Assembly: GCF_013214175.1 (NCBI RefSeq)
Contig: NZ_JABSPA010000002.1
Span: 806,001 to 870,000, forward strand
Direction: 5' to 3'
Length of the DNA stretch: 64,000 nt
From: Colwellia sp.
Lineage (GTDB): Bacteria > Pseudomonadota > Gammaproteobacteria > Enterobacterales > Alteromonadaceae
Shown here: one piece after another, positions 1-7,580 of the stretch
Layout of the letters: every line of letters begins with the position of its first letter
Position numbering within the stretch: the stretch's first letter is position 1
The notes under the pieces: model-generated
Databases searched by the model: none
Seen by the model: the letters and a program-made list of their open reading frames with translations, nothing else
What the model was told of the DNA's origin: nothing
Translations under genes and position numbers: made by a program

Positions 1-2329
1 GTAACTTAGTCACTAAGGCATTGATCTTGGTAATAGCTTGGCTAGCACCGGGGTATTGCCATCTTAACAGCATATTTTCTGATTTATATGAAGGGGGGTT
101 ACTAACCAGTGCACCGCCTCGAATAGCAACGACATCATTGCTATTGTTTTTTGTTAAATATTTTTTACCATAGTTACCATTATCACTGAAGTCAGCCAAC
201 TCGGTATGAGTAGCTGCTTGAGACATTAATATTAGTTCATCAGGAGTTAACCACTGCCAGCCGCTGATCCCACATGGGCTGTTAGCTATTGCTTCATCGA
301 ATTTCTGATCAAATTGAGCAGTTTTTACCGAAGTGACTTTTAACCAGTAAGTAGGTGTTGTGGCATTGTGATCAATTAAACAACTGCTATCACTTTTATC
401 CCAGCTACCATATAAGCTTAACTTTTCTGCTTCTCTGCTTTCATTTAACCAGGTATAAGCTAGCTCTTTAAAAATATCGGTAGCAGTACTGTCTGCAACC
501 CAACTGATTTCACCTGCGGCAGCACCTTGACCGTTAGCGAGCTCTTTGACTCGTATGCCAACATCAGCTCTATCATAAGCTTTATGGCCAATATGTTGTG
601 TGTTACTAACTACAGGTTGCCAAGTAATACCTTTATCATTGGTATATTCATAATGGCTTGCTTCTCGGTATGCCCCTAACATTTCCCAACGTATACCATT
701 GTTTTTATACAAATATTTAATCAGCACGGCTTTGGGTGCTGGTGCTAGTTCAGAAATAAATTCTTCTTGGTTACTGAGGGCAAAACCAGCAAGGTTACCA
801 GCGGCAAGGTTGCTGCTAACTCTGACTTGTACTTGATTTATCGCATATATCTTTTCTGCTAATACAATTGGCTTGGCGCTAACTGCCAGCCAAGTTTGTC
901 CGCTATTGGTTGAGTATTGATAATGGCTTAATTGGCTAAAGCCGGTAACTAAGTCGAACGCAAAGCTACTGCTACCACTAAGGCCTCCGTTAGTTACTAC
1001 GCCATTACTTGGCGCACTTGGTACTAATAAATAGGCTGTATTGCTGGCTAATATTGCTCCAGCATTACGGGAAATTGTACTGTCAGCTTTAATGCGAACC
1101 TGCACAGTGCCTACTGGATAATACTGGTTTGCTAATAACTGAGGGTTTGCACTGACATCTTGCCAATTGGTGCCGTTGTCATTTGAGTATTGGTAGTCAC
1201 TTAATTGGCTATAACCAGTCACAAGACTCCAGCCAAATGTATTGGCAGCATCGTCAATAACTGCATTTATTGGTGCTATTGGATTAATTATTGCTGGTGG
1301 CGTAACCGGATCAGGTGTAACTGGATCAGGCGTAACCGGATCAGGTGTTACCGGATCAGGCGTAACCGGATCAGGTGTTACCGGATCAGGTGTTACCGGA
1401 TCAGGTGTTACCGGATCAGGTGTTACCGGATCAGGCGTAACCGGATCAGGTGTTACCGGACCAGGTGTTACCGGACCTGGCGTAACCGGACCTGGAATAA
1501 TAACCGGCGTTATTATTCCAGAGTCTATCTCGCTTTTTGAAACAATTAAACTAGGTGTGGATTGTAAAAACACCTCGGCTAGTGTGCTTGATTCCTCACC
1601 CGTGTTGATAGCTTCATTCACTTGCTCACTAACATGTTCTACTGGCAAGTCAGCTAGCTTATCGGTAAATAGTTTTGCTACTTGCGATTTTTCTTCATCA
1701 CTAGTGTTAGTTGCAGACTGAGCTAAACCTTGGGCAATAATATCAGTAACTACTTGAGAAAAAAGATGTAGCCTGCTGTGCTCTAGTCTTTGTTCTGCTG
1801 TTAAACTTGTGTCGTTTTTTGCTGCGACAAAGTCGGTATAAAGCATGCTGACATCGGATAAACCTAGCTGTTGCATTAATATTTTTTCGGCTTGGGCGCT
1901 ATCGCCTAAAGTATGTGTTTTTGCATAAACCAAGGTAGTTAGCGGTGAAACTACCTCAGGCTTTTTATAATCACTTAGTAAATAATAGGCTTGGCTTATG
2001 GTTTGTCCTGGATGGTCACTATCTATGGTGATACCCGCTGACGTGGTAACAAGTAATGGCGCTTTAACATCTAAGCCCTCGGGAGCGACTATTTCAAAAC
2101 GACCATCTTGATCAGTGAGTACTTGATATTCACTGTCGCCATCACACTGAAAATTATTATTTATATCTATACAAGCTTTTGCCATGGCTAAATAACCATC
2201 GACGGCAACACCTGAAATTTGTTGAGTTGCCGCTATAGGCTCAGGTTCTGTTTTACTGTCTGAACCACAGCCAGTTAAACCTAACAAGAGCGATGAAAGT
2301 GCCAGCAATTGGGGGCTGATAAGTCTCAT
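1..2329 (-). CDS. Repeat-containing outer lipoprotein with DUF1566-like C-terminal region (partial)
   Basis: The gene begins at an ATG at 2327-2329 behind AAAGGAAG and runs off the left window edge, so the C-terminus is missing. The N-terminus is a lipoprotein signal ending LGLTGCGSD, so a lipid-anchored envelope protein is expected. Residues about 35-110 resemble a small carboxypeptidase-like regulatory domain (VDGYLAMAKACID, then TDQDGRFEI). A long helical stretch follows, then a Pro-rich linker built from 13 tandem five-residue units (PDPVT or PGPVT) encoded at 1299-1493. After the linker are three repeated modules of the type YQYSNDNGTNWQDVSA, and near the cut end CGISGWQWLTPDELI resembles DUF1566. 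Function is unknown; surface adhesion or binding is only a guess. A Fur-like site lies about 120 bp upstream. Confidence 0.85.
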   Translation of the reverse strand, partial: MRLISPQLLALSSLLLGLTGCGSDSKTEPEPIAATQQISGVAVDGYLAMAKACIDINNNFQCDGDSEYQVLTDQDGRFEIVAPEGLDVKAPLLVTTSAGITIDSDHPGQTISQAYYLLSDYKKPEVVSPLTTLVYAKTHTLGDSAQAEKILMQQLGLSDVSMLYTDFVAAKNDTSLTAEQRLEHSRLHLFSQVVTDIIAQGLAQSATNTSDEEKSQVAKLFTDKLADLPVEHVSEQVNEAINTGEESSTLAEVFLQSTPSLIVSKSEIDSGIITPVIIPGPVTPGPVTPGPVTPDPVTPDPVTPDPVTPDPVTPDPVTPDPVTPDPVTPDPVTPDPVTPDPVTPPAIINPIAPINAVIDDAANTFGWSLVTGYSQLSDYQYSNDNGTNWQDVSANPQLLANQYYPVGTVQVRIKADSTISRNAGAILASNTAYLLVPSAPSNGVVTNGGLSGSSSFAFDLVTGFSQLSHYQYSTNSGQTWLAVSAKPIVLAEKIYAINQVQVRVSSNLAAGNLAGFALSNQEEFISELAPAPKAVLIKYLYKNNGIRWEMLGAYREASHYEYTNDKGITWQPVVSNTQHIGHKAYDRADVGIRVKELANGQGAAAGEISWVADSTATDIFKELAYTWLNESREAEKLSLYGSWDKSDSSCLIDHNATTPTYWLKVTSVKTAQFDQKFDEAIANSPCGISGWQWLTPDELILMSQAATHTELADFSDNGNYGKKYLTKNNSNDVVAIRGGALVSNPPSYKSENMLLRWQYPGASQAITKINALVTKL
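1299..1493 (-). repeat. 13 tandem 15-bp repeats encoding (P-D/G-P-V-T)n
   Basis: Thirteen direct 15-bp units run without interruption. Ten carry GGATCA and three, at the right end, carry GGACCA or GGACCT, so the encoded pentapeptide is PDPVT in ten units and PGPVT in three. The array stays in frame in the minus-strand lipoprotein gene and forms a Pro/Asp/Thr spacer. Because units are 15 bp, gain or loss changes linker length without breaking the frame. Two long plus-strand open frames across it are only shadows of the repeat. Confidence 0.95.
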
Positions 2330-2869
2330 GAGTTTACTTCCTTTATTAACTAGATATACCTAACCTCGAATGCTTTTAAATTCTTTAATTAATAAAAGAA
2401 AGACTAAGCTAATTGTTAAGCATCTGTAAAAATTCCGTGTGAATTATAATGCGAATCGTTATCATTTGTAAGTCTTTATGCTGTTTTATTGATTATTTAT
2501 TAAATATGTTCTACTGAGGGGGAATAATTAACTCTAATGCTCTGCTTGGTTAACTTATTATGTTCATGACTAAGCTTTATTCATTATGTAGGTAGGCAAG
2601 TAGGCAGGCAGATAAATAATTACCTTCGTTGATAGCTTGTATTGGTGAAGGGGTTTTACCTGCCCAAAATTGATAGGCTCAAATGACTAGTTGAAGCATG
2701 GGCGGAGTGAGCTGATGATAAGTGTAGGGCAGAGAAGGGCCCGATAATCTTTGTGGAGCATGTAAGGCTAAAGGTGGTGTTACAAGAGCTAGTTAATATT
2801 GATGCGGAGCCTAATCGAAAATCCGAAACTACTTATACAAGGTAAGGCTTATGTTAACTCTGCACTGAT
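2330..2869. other. Gene-free stretch with Fur-like site
   Basis: No supported gene is seen. The stretch holds the ribosome binding site of the lipoprotein gene, the Fur-like palindrome at 2448-2467 and a small run of GTAGGTAGGCAAGTAGGCAGGCAG at 2588-2611. Stop codons interrupt all frames. Confidence 0.6.
2448..2467 (-). promoter_or_regulatory. Fur-box-like site upstream of lipoprotein gene
   Basis: Read on the minus strand the site is AAATGATAACGATTCGCATT, close to the known Fur consensus built from GATAAT hexamers (AATGATAATGATTATCATT). It lies about 120 bp upstream of the lipoprotein start, so iron-dependent repression of that gene is plausible. No other gene start is nearby. Confidence 0.55.
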
Positions 2870-3502
2870 TTACAACTTATCTATAATGATATTATATTGA
2901 TATTTATTGTTTTTACTCGTTGTTTTAGCTGTCATCATAGCTTGTTGCTCAACAGACTTTCTGTTGAATAAAACATCTTGGTCATTTAGTTCTTGGTTTG
3001 GAAAGTACATTTGTGTCAGCAGCGATTCATAGCCTTTTTTTGATATTTTAAAATGAATATGAGGTGTTCTTTGTCGGCTAGTGCTTATCGGGTATGCACC
3101 GGGGATAACGGTTTTAAAACTATAGTGACCTTCAGCGCCACTTTGTAGAATAGCCCAAGCTTGGAAGTTTTCATCTAAGGGGGCTTCATTGGTATCATGA
3201 GGATGATGGTAGCGGCCAAAACTATTGGCTTGCCAAAGATCAATACTTACATCTTCAACAGGGTTTAACTCTTGGTCTAATACCTGACCAAATACTTCAA
3301 TAATTTCACCTTGGGCAAGGCCAGTTTTACCTGCTACTTTGGTTAGATCAGCATCTTGATCTTTTTGTGGTGTGATGGGGTAGAAAGGCCCTTCCATTTC
3401 ACTTGGCGTGATTACTCTTGCCTGTAAACTGCTAGTAAATAGGCTGGCCACTGAGCCTAGTAAGGTCGTTTTTAAAAATTTACGGCGCTGTATTTCTTTC
3501 AC
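2870..3502 (-). CDS. Tat-exported intradiol ring-cleavage dioxygenase-like protein
   Basis: This protein of about 210 residues belongs to the protocatechuate/catechol intradiol dioxygenase superfamily, whose members open aromatic diols using Fe(III). The expected ligands are visible: Tyr in GRYHHPHD, Tyr in PGAYP, and two His in RTPHIHFKI with the adjacent Arg. The N-terminus has a twin-arginine signal (QRRKFLKTTLLGS, then SLQA), so the enzyme is probably exported folded. I chose the GTG at 3500-3502 because AAGGG sits six bases before it and it places the RR motif close to the N-terminus; an ATG 42 bases upstream (3544) would add 14 residues. No aromatic degradation operon surrounds it, so the substrate is unknown. 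Confidence 0.85.
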   Translation of the reverse strand: MKEIQRRKFLKTTLLGSVASLFTSSLQARVITPSEMEGPFYPITPQKDQDADLTKVAGKTGLAQGEIIEVFGQVLDQELNPVEDVSIDLWQANSFGRYHHPHDTNEAPLDENFQAWAILQSGAEGHYSFKTVIPGAYPISTSRQRTPHIHFKISKKGYESLLTQMYFPNQELNDQDVLFNRKSVEQQAMMTAKTTSKNNKYQYNIIIDKL

Positions 3503-4088
3503 TTGTATTCCCTTACTGATAAATAATGTATCAAGGCTAATCACTAGCTAGCAGTCAGCTTATCAATAGCCTAACCGCAGCTTTTAACTAATTTCCAGAT
3601 TGAAAGTTATCAGTTTAATTAAGCAACTGGCTAGCGACTTTTTGTATCATTTTATTAATACCCAAGCCACTTGAAGCTGCGTCCACTAGGATGCGGAACG
3701 ACCCATGGTTAAGGCGTCTCATTTTATTATGATCAACAACTCTATTTTTCGTCAAAAGTAGTGAGAAAATTAAAAAATATTTTATAAATAGCTATAAAAT
3801 AATGGCAACTGAGTGCGCTATATAGACCTTAGGTTAATATTTTTTTGCCATATATTTTCTAATAAATGAATGGTGGCTTATTACTGATAAGTCGTAGTAA
3901 TAAGCCCAAATCAACCATTCTAAATACTAACTCATTGATATTGTGTAAAATAGGATCTATTTCTATATTGGATATTACTGATAAGTCTCAGAAATATAAT
4001 GTTTTCAGTTTATAAGGTACTGAAAATATGGGATATTAATACGAATTAAATTAGAGTTATGTTTTTAATTCGCATTAAGGAGAAAATA
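3503..4088. other. Gene-free stretch with hairpin and direct repeats
   Basis: No supported gene is seen between the dioxygenase and the first cassette gene. The stretch is strongly AT-rich toward its right end. It contains a long palindrome at 3869-3919, a 15-bp direct repeat (TATTACTGATAAGTC at 3879-3893 and 3973-3987), and an inverted repeat TTTTCAGT...ACTGAAAA shortly before the cassette. Confidence 0.5.
3869..3919. repeat. 51-nt hairpin
   Basis: GGCTTATTAC at 3875-3884 is exactly inverted as GTAATAAGCC at 3897-3906, and outer arms AATGGT (3869-3874) and ACCATT (3914-3919) extend the stem with a small bulge. It lies left of the cassette array and could be a degenerate recombination site or a terminator remnant; it lacks a T-tract. 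Confidence 0.6.
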
Positions 4089-4448
4089 ATGAATAAGTGT
4101 ATTGTTTTACTATTATCAATATTCGTTTCAACAGGAGCAATAGCTGCGAGTATAATTCACCCTCTAGACTTCAAAGGTGGTGACGCAGAAAAAAAGAAAG
4201 TAATTCAACAAATAAAATTAAGTGTAAAAAAAACATATAGCCAGATTGGCATGGGAGATCCTTCAACCCTTCGAATGATGGAAAAAGAAGAGCTTAATTC
4301 TTTCAAGAAGTTAACTAAAGTCGATAATAGGAAATTACTTGATAATGTAATTCGCCAATATTGTAGTGTCGGAATGTGTAACTACAATACAATTTTCATG
4401 ATGTACAACGAGCAAAATAAAGCTTCAAAACAAAATTTAACTTGGTAA
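4089..4448 (+). CDS. Small exported hypothetical protein (cassette 1)
   Basis: I do not recognise this family. The start at 4089 is favoured over an in-frame ATG at 4059 because AAGGAG lies just before it and the protein then opens with a clean signal peptide (MNKCIVLLLSIFVSTGAIAA). The mature part of about 100 residues is charged and helical, with two cysteines close together (CSVGMC) that could form a disulfide in the periplasm. It is the first gene of the cassette array and is followed 18 bases later by an attC-like palindrome. Function cannot be inferred from sequence alone. Confidence 0.75.
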   Translation: MNKCIVLLLSIFVSTGAIAASIIHPLDFKGGDAEKKKVIQQIKLSVKKTYSQIGMGDPSTLRMMEKEELNSFKKLTKVDNRKLLDNVIRQYCSVGMCNYNTIFMMYNEQNKASKQNLTW

Positions 4449-4466
4449 CTCATCAAACATAATAAA

Positions 4467-4555
4467 AATCAACAAGGACATAACAGTTGGCTACGTGTCA
4501 CTTTACTACACAATTTTAGCTAACCATTACTTAGCCTGTTATTTAGGCGTTATAA
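4467..4555 (+). other. attC-like recombination site 1
   Basis: Left box ATCAAC (to 4473), inner arm ATAACAG plus GGCTACGT (4480-4496), matching inner arm ACTTAGCC plus TGTTAT (4529-4542), and right box GGCGTTATAA ending at 4555. The left arm carries two extra bases (TT) that would bulge out, as in real attC sites. The right box departs from the GTTRRRY consensus. Confidence 0.6.
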
Positions 4556-4582
4556 TTTATCGAAATATAAGGAGATTTAAAA

Positions 4583-5038
4583 TTGAGTTATGTAAATAAA
4601 AATTTATTAAATGATGAAAAGGTCATACATAAAGCGTCTATTCATTGGTTTATTTTTATTCCAAGCATTATAGCTTTTGCTTTAAGTATATTTTTAATAG
4701 GGCAAAAAGAAGGGGTGAACGCATTTGGAGCCTTTTTATTTATGTTTTCTATTTATATGTTTATAAAGGCATTTGTAATTAGAAAAACAACTGAATTAGC
4801 AGTGACCTCAAAACGTATTATAGCAAAAACAGGGTTTATTCGCAGAAACACTGTTGAGTTGAATCACAATAAGGTAGAGAGTTTTATTATCGATCAAAGT
4901 ATATTGGGTCGGATTTTTGGCTTTGGTACTTTAATTATTAATGGTACTGGTGGTGGAAAAACCCCAATACCAAATATAGATGCTCCACTTATCTTTCGAA
5001 AAGAAGCTATGCAAGCCATAGATACTCAGCAGAACTAA
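4583..5038 (+). CDS. Bacterial PH-domain (YdbS/YdbT-like) membrane protein (cassette 2)
   Basis: This 151-residue protein has two membrane segments near residues 21-41 and 46-66 followed by a bacterial pleckstrin-homology-like domain (bPH_2, formerly DUF304): ELAVTSKRIIAKTGFIRRN, then a segment resembling the usual VESI-Q---GRI-G-G pattern (KVESFIIDQSILGRIFGFG). Such proteins are membrane proteins of unclear role. The start is a TTG at 4583 with AAGGAG eight bases upstream; no ATG serves. It is flanked by attC-like sites on both sides, so it probably travels as a promoter-poor cassette. Confidence 0.8.
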   Translation: MSYVNKNLLNDEKVIHKASIHWFIFIPSIIAFALSIFLIGQKEGVNAFGAFLFMFSIYMFIKAFVIRKTTELAVTSKRIIAKTGFIRRNTVELNHNKVESFIIDQSILGRIFGFGTLIINGTGGGKTPIPNIDAPLIFRKEAMQAIDTQQN

Positions 5039-5040
5039 AA

Positions 5041-5132
5041 TTATAACAAATTGCTGAAACGGAAAAATAACAGTTAACCATCGCTTCGAGATTATAGCCA
5101 ACCATTATTTTCCGATTAGCAAGGCGTTAAGC
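5041..5132 (+). other. attC-like recombination site 2
   Basis: TTATAAC at 5041 pairs with GTTAAGC at 5126-5132, which fits GTTRRRY. Inner arms TTGCTGAAACGGAAAAATAA (5051-5070) and TTATTTTCCGATTAGCAA (5105-5122) are complementary apart from unpaired bases. The site begins two bases after the stop codon of the PH-domain gene. Confidence 0.75.
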
Positions 5133-5144
5133 GTACAGGTAAGT

Positions 5145-5864
5145 ATGAGTAGTATCATAGTTAAAAAACAGCATGTTTTTCCGTCTCGCTCTATTAAGAG
5201 GTTTTGTGCAGAAGGCGGAAGTGTTGAAGTATTTAGAAAAGCCTCAGGTAAAAGATTTTTAGCTAAACCTAATAACACGGTGTTTTGGGTTAATCGAGTG
5301 TGGGATCAATCAACTGAAAAAAGTTTTGGTAAGCGTATCGAAGACGAATTTCAATCTGTAACCGAGAAAATATTACAACGTGGTTGTTATGAAATACCAA
5401 AGGATCAGCATCGAGTTATTACCCGCTTCTTGGCTTTATGGAAATATCGTGCAGCTCTGGATAGCGAAGAACGACTCGTAAATGAGGCTTCTAAACTTAC
5501 TTCAACAGTGACAGAGCTGAATGAAAAAAATCATTTAGATGAGTTACATGTACATTATGTAGATGAAAGTGGTACGTTTCCAGCAAGGAACATAAGAGGC
5601 TTTGAACTACGAGGGCAAGTTATGATGTATGAAAGAAGTTATGACAATTTAAATTGGTGCTTAGTTAATAGTCCTCACCGAGACTTAATCGTTCCTGATA
5701 CACCTGAAGATGATCTATTTATCCCCATAACACCATCTATGTGTTTACTTACAGGCCAACCGGTACACGAATTATCACTAGATCAATCAATTGATGCTAA
5801 TACAAGGTCATTTATAAAATCAAAGGATATAATATTTGGTAGAACTGTTGCAGAGTACGCTTAA
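5145..5864 (+). CDS. DUF4238-like protein (cassette 3)
   Basis: The 239-residue soluble protein opens with KKQHVFPSRSIKRFC, resembling the HyVPq-yLk-F start of DUF4238 proteins, and has an Arg- and Trp-rich middle (WKYRAALD) and an acidic end motif DDLFIPITPSMCLL like the PLTP-M-L pattern of that family. The biochemical role of DUF4238 is not known to me; members are often found in mobile or defence-rich loci, which would fit here but is not evidence of function. The start at 5145 lies 12 bases after the right box of attC site 2. Its stop overlaps GCTTAACAAG, itself a good left box for an attC, but the matching right half is not found close by. Confidence 0.7.
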   Translation: MSSIIVKKQHVFPSRSIKRFCAEGGSVEVFRKASGKRFLAKPNNTVFWVNRVWDQSTEKSFGKRIEDEFQSVTEKILQRGCYEIPKDQHRVITRFLALWKYRAALDSEERLVNEASKLTSTVTELNEKNHLDELHVHYVDESGTFPARNIRGFELRGQVMMYERSYDNLNWCLVNSPHRDLIVPDTPEDDLFIPITPSMCLLTGQPVHELSLDQSIDANTRSFIKSKDIIFGRTVAEYA

Positions 5865-5865
5865 C

Positions 5866-6082
5866 AAGTGACTATGGTAATTATCAATACAAAACCTAAT
5901 CCAAATCAATATTGCAGGTTAAATGCTAATGTCAGCAAAGTGGTAAAAGTGAGCATTATCTTTTAACCAATGGATAGTTAAAATAAGTTTACCGCTAATG
6001 ACCTCTTGGTGGTATTTAGCGACGTTTTAGTGATATTGTTCACGCAATAAATTTGTAAATAAAAACGCTATACATGTGCTAC
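5866..6082. other. Non-coding tail of cassette 3
   Basis: No credible gene is seen. The stretch contains TTATCAATAC-AAAACCTAAT-CCAAATCA at 5881-5908, nearly identical to the sequence just after attC site 4 (6712-6739), and a hairpin CGCTAA...TTAGCG at about 5993-6023. It may be a remnant of a lost cassette. Confidence 0.45.
5881..5908 (+). repeat. 28-bp junction repeat, copy 1
   Basis: This copy matches 6712-6739 at 25 of 28 positions, both sharing CTAATCCAAATCA at the right end. Copy 2 begins exactly at the predicted cleavage point of attC site 4, suggesting both mark the start of the same kind of cassette or flanking DNA. Confidence 0.7.
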
Positions 6083-6173
6083 AAATAACAAGGGTACTCA
6101 ATGGTTGCACTTGTAAGTTGTTGTATTTGCTTTGTTATGTGTTTTATTGCAAGTCATTAACAGGGCGTTAAGT
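6083..6173 (+). other. attC-like recombination site 3
   Basis: AAATAAC at 6083-6089 faces GTTAAGT at 6167-6173, a match to GTTRRRY. Inner arm TCAATGGTTGCA (6098-6109) is complementary to TTGCAAGTCATTAA (6147-6160) with one extrahelical base. A 37-nt variable centre lies between the arms. Confidence 0.75.
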
Positions 6174-6202
6174 AGCTTTCGTCCGGCATTAAGAGAGAAT
6201 GT

Positions 6203-6661
6203 ATGGAAGTTAAAGAGTGGGACACACCTTTCAACGAAGGTACAATATTTATCGTTGATTTATCTTGGAACGGAAAGAACTTTTCTGTTGAGTATCCTAA
6301 GGGTCCAGCCTATGAACTTCGAGGATCTAAGAGACACAGCGATTATGCTTTAATTGTAAGTGTTTTTCATTTAGAAACTGAAGCTGTTTATGATGTAATG
6401 TTCAAAGTTGTTAGTGGCTTTCGCTTATTAGATGAAGGTGGTTTACTTGAACTATGGACACCCGGAAAGAAGTCCCCCAACTGCGCTCTTATCAAAGGGC
6501 ATCTATGGAGCAAAGAAAGTCCAATCACATTTATATCGGGTTATGAAGATGAATGGTCTCATTTAATTTCTACAGAGGATGAATGTGTCGAAGTTGTGGC
6601 CGACGAACACCCGGAAATTAAGTTTGTTGAAAAAGTCAGTAAACGGGAATCAGCTACTTAA
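6203..6661 (+). CDS. Hypothetical soluble protein (cassette 4)
   Basis: I do not recognise this 152-residue protein. It is acidic, lacks a signal peptide or membrane segment, and looks like a mixed alpha/beta single domain (IFIVDLSWNGKNFSVEY; VYDVMFKVVSGFRLLDEGG; ending EVVADEHPEIKFVEKV). The pattern of a phenotype-neutral small protein resembles immunity-like folds, but that is only an impression. The ATG at 6203 lies 30 bases after the right box of attC site 3, and the stop codon is embedded in the left box of attC site 4, a typical cassette arrangement. Confidence 0.7.
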   Translation: MEVKEWDTPFNEGTIFIVDLSWNGKNFSVEYPKGPAYELRGSKRHSDYALIVSVFHLETEAVYDVMFKVVSGFRLLDEGGLLELWTPGKKSPNCALIKGHLWSKESPITFISGYEDEWSHLISTEDECVEVVADEHPEIKFVEKVSKRESAT

Positions 6662-6717
6662 CAAACGTATGCTGTGGAAGCGCAAAAAGCAGCGCTCAAC
6701 AACTACGGGCGTTATCG
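6656..6717 (+). other. attC-like recombination site 4
   Basis: This short 62-nt site starts with ACTTAAC (6656-6662), a perfect RYYYAAC box, and ends GGCGTTATCG. The arms TAAC-AAA-CGTATGCTGTGGAAGCGC and GCGCTCAACAACTACG-GGC-GTTA pair almost throughout, with a few unpaired bases. The right box GTTATCG departs from GTTRRRY, as can happen at the end of an array. Confidence 0.8.
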
Positions 6718-6739
6718 ATAAAAAATCTAATCCAAATCA
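6712..6739 (+). repeat. 28-bp junction repeat, copy 2
   Basis: Begins immediately after the G of the right box of attC site 4, where integrase would cut, and matches 5881-5908 at 25 of 28 positions. Confidence 0.7.
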
Positions 6740-7082
6740 CCGCTACTGATTATTTCAAAAGTCATGATGCGTAGTCACAAATCATGGTAATTTAATCATT
6801 ACATCACACCGATAAATACCGAGTTAAGCATGAGTTAAATGACGTTAATTAAGCGTTACCTCTTTATTAAATAGAATTCTTTAAAGTATTGGAACACTTA
6901 CTTTTTTAGCTTAACTTTCATCATTATTACTGATGACTTGCTATCAATTCCTTATCTGCAGTAAAAGATATTTCAAGCCAAGTTGCAGGAGGAGTAACTT
7001 AATTACACTTGAACCTAAATCAAATTCCATGATAGCTTATTGTATTCAATATACAGTTTTTTGATTTGATTGGAGAGTCAAT
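6718..7082. other. Gene-free stretch right of the cassette array
   Basis: No gene is seen. Apart from the junction repeat there are scattered GTTAA-rich words (GAGTTAAGC, GACGTTAATTAAGCG near 6819-6855) that may be worn recombination-site remnants, but no convincing paired arms. The ribosome binding site GGAGAG of the next gene closes the stretch. Confidence 0.4.
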
Positions 7083-7538
7083 ATGAATAAAAGCATGAAT
7101 AAAACTAAGGTGGCACTCGGTATACTTTTTGTTGGAATTACTGCTGGGCTTATTTATAACCAAATACAACCAGCCAACCAAGCTCAGCATGGTATAGAGG
7201 ACAAAAAAGTATTGACCAGTACACTGGAAAGTAGCAGTAAAAATGACGGGCTTGCGGATAATGCTCAGTTAACCGCTACTCCATTGAATACTGTGAACAA
7301 CAGTCGGAAAAATACCGAGGGAGATAGTGACGTTATTAGCGCCGCAGCTCCTTCAGCTAACAGCGATAGTAACGCCAGACTTTTGGCAAATAAACATCAA
7401 CAGCCAGCAGATCACCGCAGTGCTCAGCAACCAAAAGCTCATGGTCATGAAAATCAGCACAGACATCCTGAAAACAATTCATTAATACCGCCAGGAGAGC
7501 CGAAAAAGCCACTGCCAAACCAAGAAACTAAAGGCTAA
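7083..7538 (+). CDS. Membrane-anchored, low-complexity hypothetical protein
   Basis: The 151-residue product has one N-terminal hydrophobic segment (about residues 8-26, VALGILFVGITAGLIYN) followed by a hydrophilic, Asn/Ser/Gln-rich tail that ends in a His- and Pro-rich stretch (HGHENQHRHPENN). It is probably an inner-membrane-anchored periplasmic tail protein or an uncleaved signal. The His-rich part could bind metal ions, which is inference only. GGAGAG lies seven bases before the ATG. A hairpin follows, so it is probably transcribed separately from the collagenase downstream. No family is recognised. Confidence 0.65.
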   Translation: MNKSMNKTKVALGILFVGITAGLIYNQIQPANQAQHGIEDKKVLTSTLESSSKNDGLADNAQLTATPLNTVNNSRKNTEGDSDVISAAAPSANSDSNARLLANKHQQPADHRSAQQPKAHGHENQHRHPENNSLIPPGEPKKPLPNQETKG

Positions 7539-7549
7539 TTAGTTCAATA

Positions 7550-7580
7550 AACCGATAAGGATATCGGTTGTTGTTGTTGA
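7550..7580 (+). terminator. Terminator-like hairpin after anchored protein gene
   Basis: AACCGATA and TATCGGTT form a perfect 8-bp stem around AGGA, followed by TGTTGTTGTTG. The tail is not a pure T run, so efficiency is uncertain. Confidence 0.55.

Larger units (their letters stand above)
4056..6717 (+). mobile_element. Integrase-less integron cassette array (CALIN-like), four cassettes
   Basis: Four plus-strand genes (4089, 4583, 5145, 6203) are each followed by a 62-92-nt imperfect palindrome that begins with a TAAC-type (R''-like) box and ends with GGCGTTA (R'-like), with complementary inner arms carrying extrahelical bases. That is the architecture of attC sites. All sites and genes point the same way, and most of the genes match no common housekeeping family. 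No tyrosine recombinase gene is present in the window, so this fits a cluster of attC sites lacking integrase. The left boundary is set tentatively at GTTATG at 4056; no clear attI or attC is seen to its left. Confidence 0.7.

Noticed and set aside
1299..1493. Tandem repeats as a possible CRISPR array
   Set aside because: Units are contiguous 15-bp coding repeats without spacers and no cas genes are present.
1205..1721. Two plus-strand frames rich in Gly-Val-Thr-Gly-Ser or Arg-Ile-Arg repeats
   Set aside because: They are read-through of the 15-bp repeat array on the wrong strand; the real gene is the minus-strand lipoprotein.
6132..6353. 73-codon frame starting inside attC site 3
   Set aside because: It begins in the recombination site and overlaps the better-supported gene at 6203 in another frame.
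6780..6860. Possible fifth attC site (GAGTTAAGC, GACGTTAATTAAGCG)
   Set aside because: No upstream TAAC box with complementary arms could be found.
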